Of a stretch of 48,115 nucleotides of DNA, positions 45,098 to 48,115 are shown one piece after another. Origin of the DNA: a virus; the IMG/VR virus record IMGVR_UViG_3300022200_000074, positions 1 through 48,115 of that record; one strand, written 5' to 3'. The translations under genes and the position numbers were made by a program. Positions within the stretch are counted from its first letter, which is position 1. Each line of letters begins with the position of its first letter. The notes beneath the pieces were generated by a model that saw only the letters and a list, made by a program, of their open reading frames with translations, made no database searches and was not told the origin of the DNA.

Positions 45098-45430
45098 ATG
45101 GCAACAGCATACAAATATTCACAGGTACAAGGCACAGCATCAACGGGTACATACGCCACCCTGTACACGACACCCGCTGCTACTGAGGCAGTGATTTCTT
45201 CCCTCGTTATCACTAACCAATCTTCAAGCGCTATCACGGTGCGGATTGGTTTGGATGCGACTGCTGGTACTCCGGGTGCGAGCGAGTGGCTTGTTTATGA
45301 TGCTGCTATTGCGGGTAATGACACGGTGGCCTTGACGTTGGGTGTGACGTTGGATGCGGAGAAGTTTGTTCGGGTGTCTTCGTCTGCTGATACTTGTAAC
45401 TTTAGTGCGTTTCTGTCGGAGATTTCGTAA
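45098..45430 (+). CDS. Small beta-rich tail protein
   Basis: The protein has 110 residues, a beta sandwich-like pattern (YATLYTTPAATEAVISSLVI, AITVRIGLDATAG, TVALTLGVTLDAEKFVRVSS). Such short domains accompany phage tail fibres and are of unknown exact role. It follows one base after the preceding stop. Confidence 0.7.
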   Translation: MATAYKYSQVQGTASTGTYATLYTTPAATEAVISSLVITNQSSSAITVRIGLDATAGTPGASEWLVYDAAIAGNDTVALTLGVTLDAEKFVRVSSSADTCNFSAFLSEIS

Positions 45431-45432
45431 CT

Positions 45433-46248
45433 ATGGCGATCAATAGTTTTAAGTTTGCTGGATTGTATTCGCCAACTAGCCCTACTCAAGCGAACTTCAG
45501 TGATACTGCTACGGGTACTTACTCTGTGGGTGACATTGATTACAAATACATAACCTTCACGGCATCCGGGACATTAACGCTGACAACTGCTGGTGTTGCA
45601 GATGTGCTTGTGATAGCAGGTGGCGGTGGCGGTGGAAACAACGTTGCCGGTGGTGGCGGGGCTGGTGGATATTTGTATTCCGCTGGTGTCATTCTGCCTG
45701 CCGAATCACTCACGGTTGTTGTGGGTGGTGGTGGTGCTGGTGGCGCGTCTATAAATGCGCTTGGTGCAAACGGAAGTAATTCTGGTGTTGGCTACTACAT
45801 GTCGCTGGGTGGTGGCGGGTCGAAAACTTTTGGTGGTTCTGGTGGCGGGGCACATTCTTATGACGCTACCCGTGGATTGGGTTTTATTAAACAAGGCAAT
45901 GAAGGCGGTGGCGCTTCTGCTGGACTTACTTCAGGTTCTGGTGGTGGCGGTGCCGGTACCGCAGGATCAAGCGCCACTAACTCCCCTGTATCTGCCGGTG
46001 CCGGAGGGTCAGGCATATCTAACGCAATTACCGGCACATCCGTTGGTCGAGCCGGTGGTGGATCTGGTGGAATAAATAGCAGCCCTCTAACTGTTGGCAC
46101 AGACGGCGGTGGAAACGGTGGACAATCCGGCACAAACCCGACCGCGGGTGCTGCCAACAAGGGCGGTGGCGGTGGTGGCGGTCAAGGAAGCGCAAACGGT
46201 GCTGCTGGTGGCAGCGGTGTGGTAATCGTTCGAGTGAGGACAAACTAA
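45433..46248 (+). CDS. Glycine-rich tail adhesin A
   Basis: This 271-residue protein has a short N-terminal anchor, then YITFTASGTLTLTTAGVADV and LVIAGGGGGGNNVAGGGGAG, the start of a glycine-rich domain family that probably forms a sandwich of polyglycine II helices, as in phage S16 adhesin tips. It ends SGVVIVRVR. The loops between glycine runs probably define receptor specificity. It has one copy of the domain, and the next gene has two. Confidence 0.8.
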   Translation: MAINSFKFAGLYSPTSPTQANFSDTATGTYSVGDIDYKYITFTASGTLTLTTAGVADVLVIAGGGGGGNNVAGGGGAGGYLYSAGVILPAESLTVVVGGGGAGGASINALGANGSNSGVGYYMSLGGGGSKTFGGSGGGAHSYDATRGLGFIKQGNEGGGASAGLTSGSGGGGAGTAGSSATNSPVSAGAGGSGISNAITGTSVGRAGGGSGGINSSPLTVGTDGGGNGGQSGTNPTAGAANKGGGGGGGQGSANGAAGGSGVVIVRVRTN

Positions 46249-47928
46249 ATGACTATCTCTAAACTTTCAACAGCACAAGGCGCAGGATCAGCGATCCCGA
46301 CAGCGGGTCGTTTCGCACAGATCAGTAGCGGTGGTACTCGTACTACTTATACTGATGGTGGGTTGACGTATGAGGTGAGGACGTTTACGTCTTCAGGTTC
46401 GCTCGTTGTTGCTAATAGTGGTGTTGTTGATGTTCTCGTTGTTGGTGGCGGTGGTGCTGGTGGACAATCCGGCGGCGGAGCCGGTGGTGCTGGCGGAATG
46501 TTGGTTAAGCAAAGCGGTTTTTTATCAGCAGGAACTCACGCAGTAACTGTTGGCGCTGGTGGTCTAGCAACTCCATTACAAGGGAACAACGGAGAATCAT
46601 CATCTATCGCTGGTTACGTTGGCGTGGGCGGTGGTGGTGGCGGTGCTGGTGGAGAGTTCACCGGACAAAATGGTGGTTCAGGTGGAAGTCAGGCTGGTAA
46701 TACGGCAGGGCGTGTTCCCGGAACTGGATTAGACGGTCAAGGTTTTGCTGGTGGTGTTGGCTACTCAAACTTGTCATCAACTTATGTTGCTGGCGGTGGA
46801 GGTGGAGCAAGCGCAGTTGGAGGTACGGGAACAGTATCAATCGGTGGCGCAGGCGCTAATGGTTTAGCGAATAGTTTTACTGGTACGAGTGTTGTTTATG
46901 CTGGTGGCGGTGGAGGTGCTGGTCGCAACATTTCTGGTGGCGCAGGTGGAACCGGAGGTGGTGGCGCTGGTGGCTCGGTTGGGTCAATTAATGGCGTATC
47001 AGGAACAGCAAATACTGGTGGCGGTGCTGGTGGTGGATATTATTTAGGTGCTGGTGGCACTGGTGGTTCCGGCATTGTCATTGTCCGTACCATTATTGGT
47101 GGTTCAGCAGCGGGTGTAGCAGCGAGTGGTGGTACTGAAACTACTTATGTCGCTGATGGCACTAATGGTGTGAATGGTAAGACGTATAAGGTGCATTCGT
47201 TTACTTCGAGTGGTTCGTTGACGGTGAATGCTCAAGGGTTTGTGGACGTTCTTGTTGTTGGCGGCGGTGCCGGTGGTGGCAGCCGATCCGGCGGCGGCGG
47301 CGGTGCAGGTGGATATCTATCGTTAAATAACGCTTACTTTATTACGGGTACGCATACAGTAGTCGTCGGAGCCGGTGGTCTTGGCAGCGTTGGAGTTAAC
47401 GAAAACGGTTATACAGGCGTTGCCTCTCGCGTTTACCAATTTTATGGCGATGGTGGCGGTGCTGGTGGTGGCTATAACACTACGAAAGGATTCGATGGAG
47501 GCTCCGGCGGTGGCGGTGCAGGTATAAGCAGCGCAGGGCCGTTCCTCGGAGGAACTGCTACGTCGGGACAAGGCAACAACGGTGGGCAAAGTGCAAGCGC
47601 GGCAGCAAATTTCCCAGCCGGTGGCGGTGGCGGTGCTAACGCAGCAGGTGGAAACGCAACGGCAACCGTGGGCGGTGTCGGTGGTGCCGGTGAATCATCT
47701 TCAATAACTGGCAGTTCAGTAACAAGGGCGGGGGGCGGCGGTGGCGGTGCTTTTGGTGGCACAGGCGGTGCCGGTGGCTCCGGTGGTGGTGGTGCGGGTG
47801 TTAGCACTAACACGACAGCAACAAGCGGAACAGCAAACACTGGTGGCGGTGGTGGTGGCGGGGGCACCCCCGGTCTAGGCGGCGCAGGCGGCTCCGGCAT
47901 CGTAATCATCCGCTACCCAATAGACTAA
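46249..47928 (+). CDS. Glycine-rich tail adhesin B, two-module
   Basis: The protein has 559 residues and two tandem copies of the glycine-rich domain. Each begins with TYxDGG/VNGKTYKVHSFTSSGS, continues VDVLVVGGGGAGG, and closes GGSGIVIVRT (about residue 282) or GGSGIVIIRYPID (end). The modules share a framework but not their loops, as expected for receptor-binding surfaces under selection. Its last 20 bases are repeated at window position 1. Confidence 0.83.
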   Translation: MTISKLSTAQGAGSAIPTAGRFAQISSGGTRTTYTDGGLTYEVRTFTSSGSLVVANSGVVDVLVVGGGGAGGQSGGGAGGAGGMLVKQSGFLSAGTHAVTVGAGGLATPLQGNNGESSSIAGYVGVGGGGGGAGGEFTGQNGGSGGSQAGNTAGRVPGTGLDGQGFAGGVGYSNLSSTYVAGGGGGASAVGGTGTVSIGGAGANGLANSFTGTSVVYAGGGGGAGRNISGGAGGTGGGGAGGSVGSINGVSGTANTGGGAGGGYYLGAGGTGGSGIVIVRTIIGGSAAGVAASGGTETTYVADGTNGVNGKTYKVHSFTSSGSLTVNAQGFVDVLVVGGGAGGGSRSGGGGGAGGYLSLNNAYFITGTHTVVVGAGGLGSVGVNENGYTGVASRVYQFYGDGGGAGGGYNTTKGFDGGSGGGGAGISSAGPFLGGTATSGQGNNGGQSASAAANFPAGGGGGANAAGGNATATVGGVGGAGESSSITGSSVTRAGGGGGGAFGGTGGAGGSGGGGAGVSTNTTATSGTANTGGGGGGGGTPGLGGAGGSGIVIIRYPID

Positions 47929-48115
47929 TTAAACATATCTACGAAAGGAAACACAATGGCACACGCAGCACGTATAGAAGACAATATTGTCCGTGAAGTA
48001 ATCGTTGTCCCTGACAATCTGGATGCTACTGAATCGGATGCAGCGATTGAAGCGTACATTCACGGTATCGGTTTGAGCGGTACTTGGATTCGCACGAGTT
48101 ACAACGGGAATATTC
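47909..48115. repeat. Terminal direct repeat, right copy
   Basis: It matches 1-207: 121 bases exactly, then about 75% identity to the window end. See the left copy. Confidence 0.9.
47956..48115 (+). CDS. Small tail-associated protein, second copy (partial)
   Basis: The first 53 codons of a protein like that at 48-296 are present and run off the window. The first 36 residues are identical; later residues differ (HGIGLSGTWIRTSYNG here, HSIGLQGTWKRTSYNG at the left). Most nucleotide differences are silent. Confidence 0.75.
   Translation, partial: MAHAARIEDNIVREVIVVPDNLDATESDAAIEAYIHGIGLSGTWIRTSYNGNI

Noticed and set aside
47472-47909. Proline-rich minus-strand frame
   Set aside because: Antisense of GGN glycine codons (CCN proline). 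It mirrors the adhesin repeats.
1-48115. CRISPR array
   Set aside because: The repeated elements are far apart, lie before genes and have no regular spacers. The Cas4-like nuclease at 37260 has no cas neighbours.
1-48115. Integrase, excisionase or phage repressor (temperate lifestyle)
   Set aside because: No recombinase signature or classic repressor was seen. The MuF-toxin type is common in temperate phages, but that alone is not evidence.

Overview
The window reads as an essentially complete genome of a tailed siphovirus-type phage infecting an actinobacterium. Three separate WhiB-like iron-sulfur regulators (821-1102 on minus, 25130-25354, 27649-27924), a family confined to Actinobacteria and their phages, point to the host. 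So do the Gp88-family protein, the lysis genes and several leaderless-looking promoters. Moderate base composition and relatives known from aquatic metagenomes suggest, without proving, a freshwater or marine actinobacterium. The last 207 bases repeat the first 207: 121 bases are exact and the rest about 75% identical. This fits a circular or circularly permuted genome whose two ends carry different alleles of one gene, or a true duplication. I see no integrase, phage repressor, replicative polymerase, helicase or tRNA.

Layout. 48-520 holds the end of the tail-tip cluster. 821-2327 is a lysis region with two minus-strand genes (WhiB, peptidoglycan-binding) and a holin-endolysin pair. 2727-4423 is a run of very small genes, many with zinc-ribbon cysteines. 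4543-9136 holds scaffold, decoration, major capsid and head-tail connector genes. 9136-14212 holds a Com-like zinc protein, a metallophosphoesterase and accessory genes. 14223-17539 is recombination and replication (Gam-like, Rad52-like, initiator-like, HNH, RusA-like). 17529-20734 is a ParB-like / PP-loop ATPase / CmoA-like / cytosine-C5 methyltransferase cassette. 20735-22730 is terminase. 22890-28315 is accessory (ArdC-like antirestriction, WhiB, a proteasome-like hydrolase, transglycosylase, SSB). 28446-34862 holds portal, MuF-ADP-ribosyltransferase fusion, protease polyprotein and surface proteins. 35037-37889 is small genes and a PD-(D/E)XK nuclease. 37905-38511 is a structured non-coding region. 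38512-47928 is the tail module, with a programmed -1 frameshift and glycine-rich adhesins. Head genes are thus split: portal and protease lie before the tail module, while scaffold and capsid lie after tail and lysis.

Three signals stand out. First, 18014-20734 looks like a DNA hypermodification pathway. A CmoA-like carboxy-SAM synthase overlaps a cytosine-C5 methyltransferase whose cofactor-pocket asparagine (motif X) is arginine and whose PCQ glutamine is alanine; a stand-alone asparagine-synthetase-like ATPase precedes them. I predict 5-carboxymethylcytosine, possibly amidated to 5-carbamoylmethylcytosine, in phage DNA. Second, two complete type II hammerhead ribozymes (12976-13034 and 13345-13394) flank one small gene, each just after a stop codon, with fully covarying stems. 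They should cut the polycistronic message and release a single-gene RNA. Third, a recurrent regulatory element (C-tract, inverted repeat, TANNNT box 35-50 bases before a start codon) occurs seven times and heads most accessory operons, implying a phage-specific regulon. A roughly 600-base gene-free tract with many helices before the tail operon is a candidate large structured RNA.
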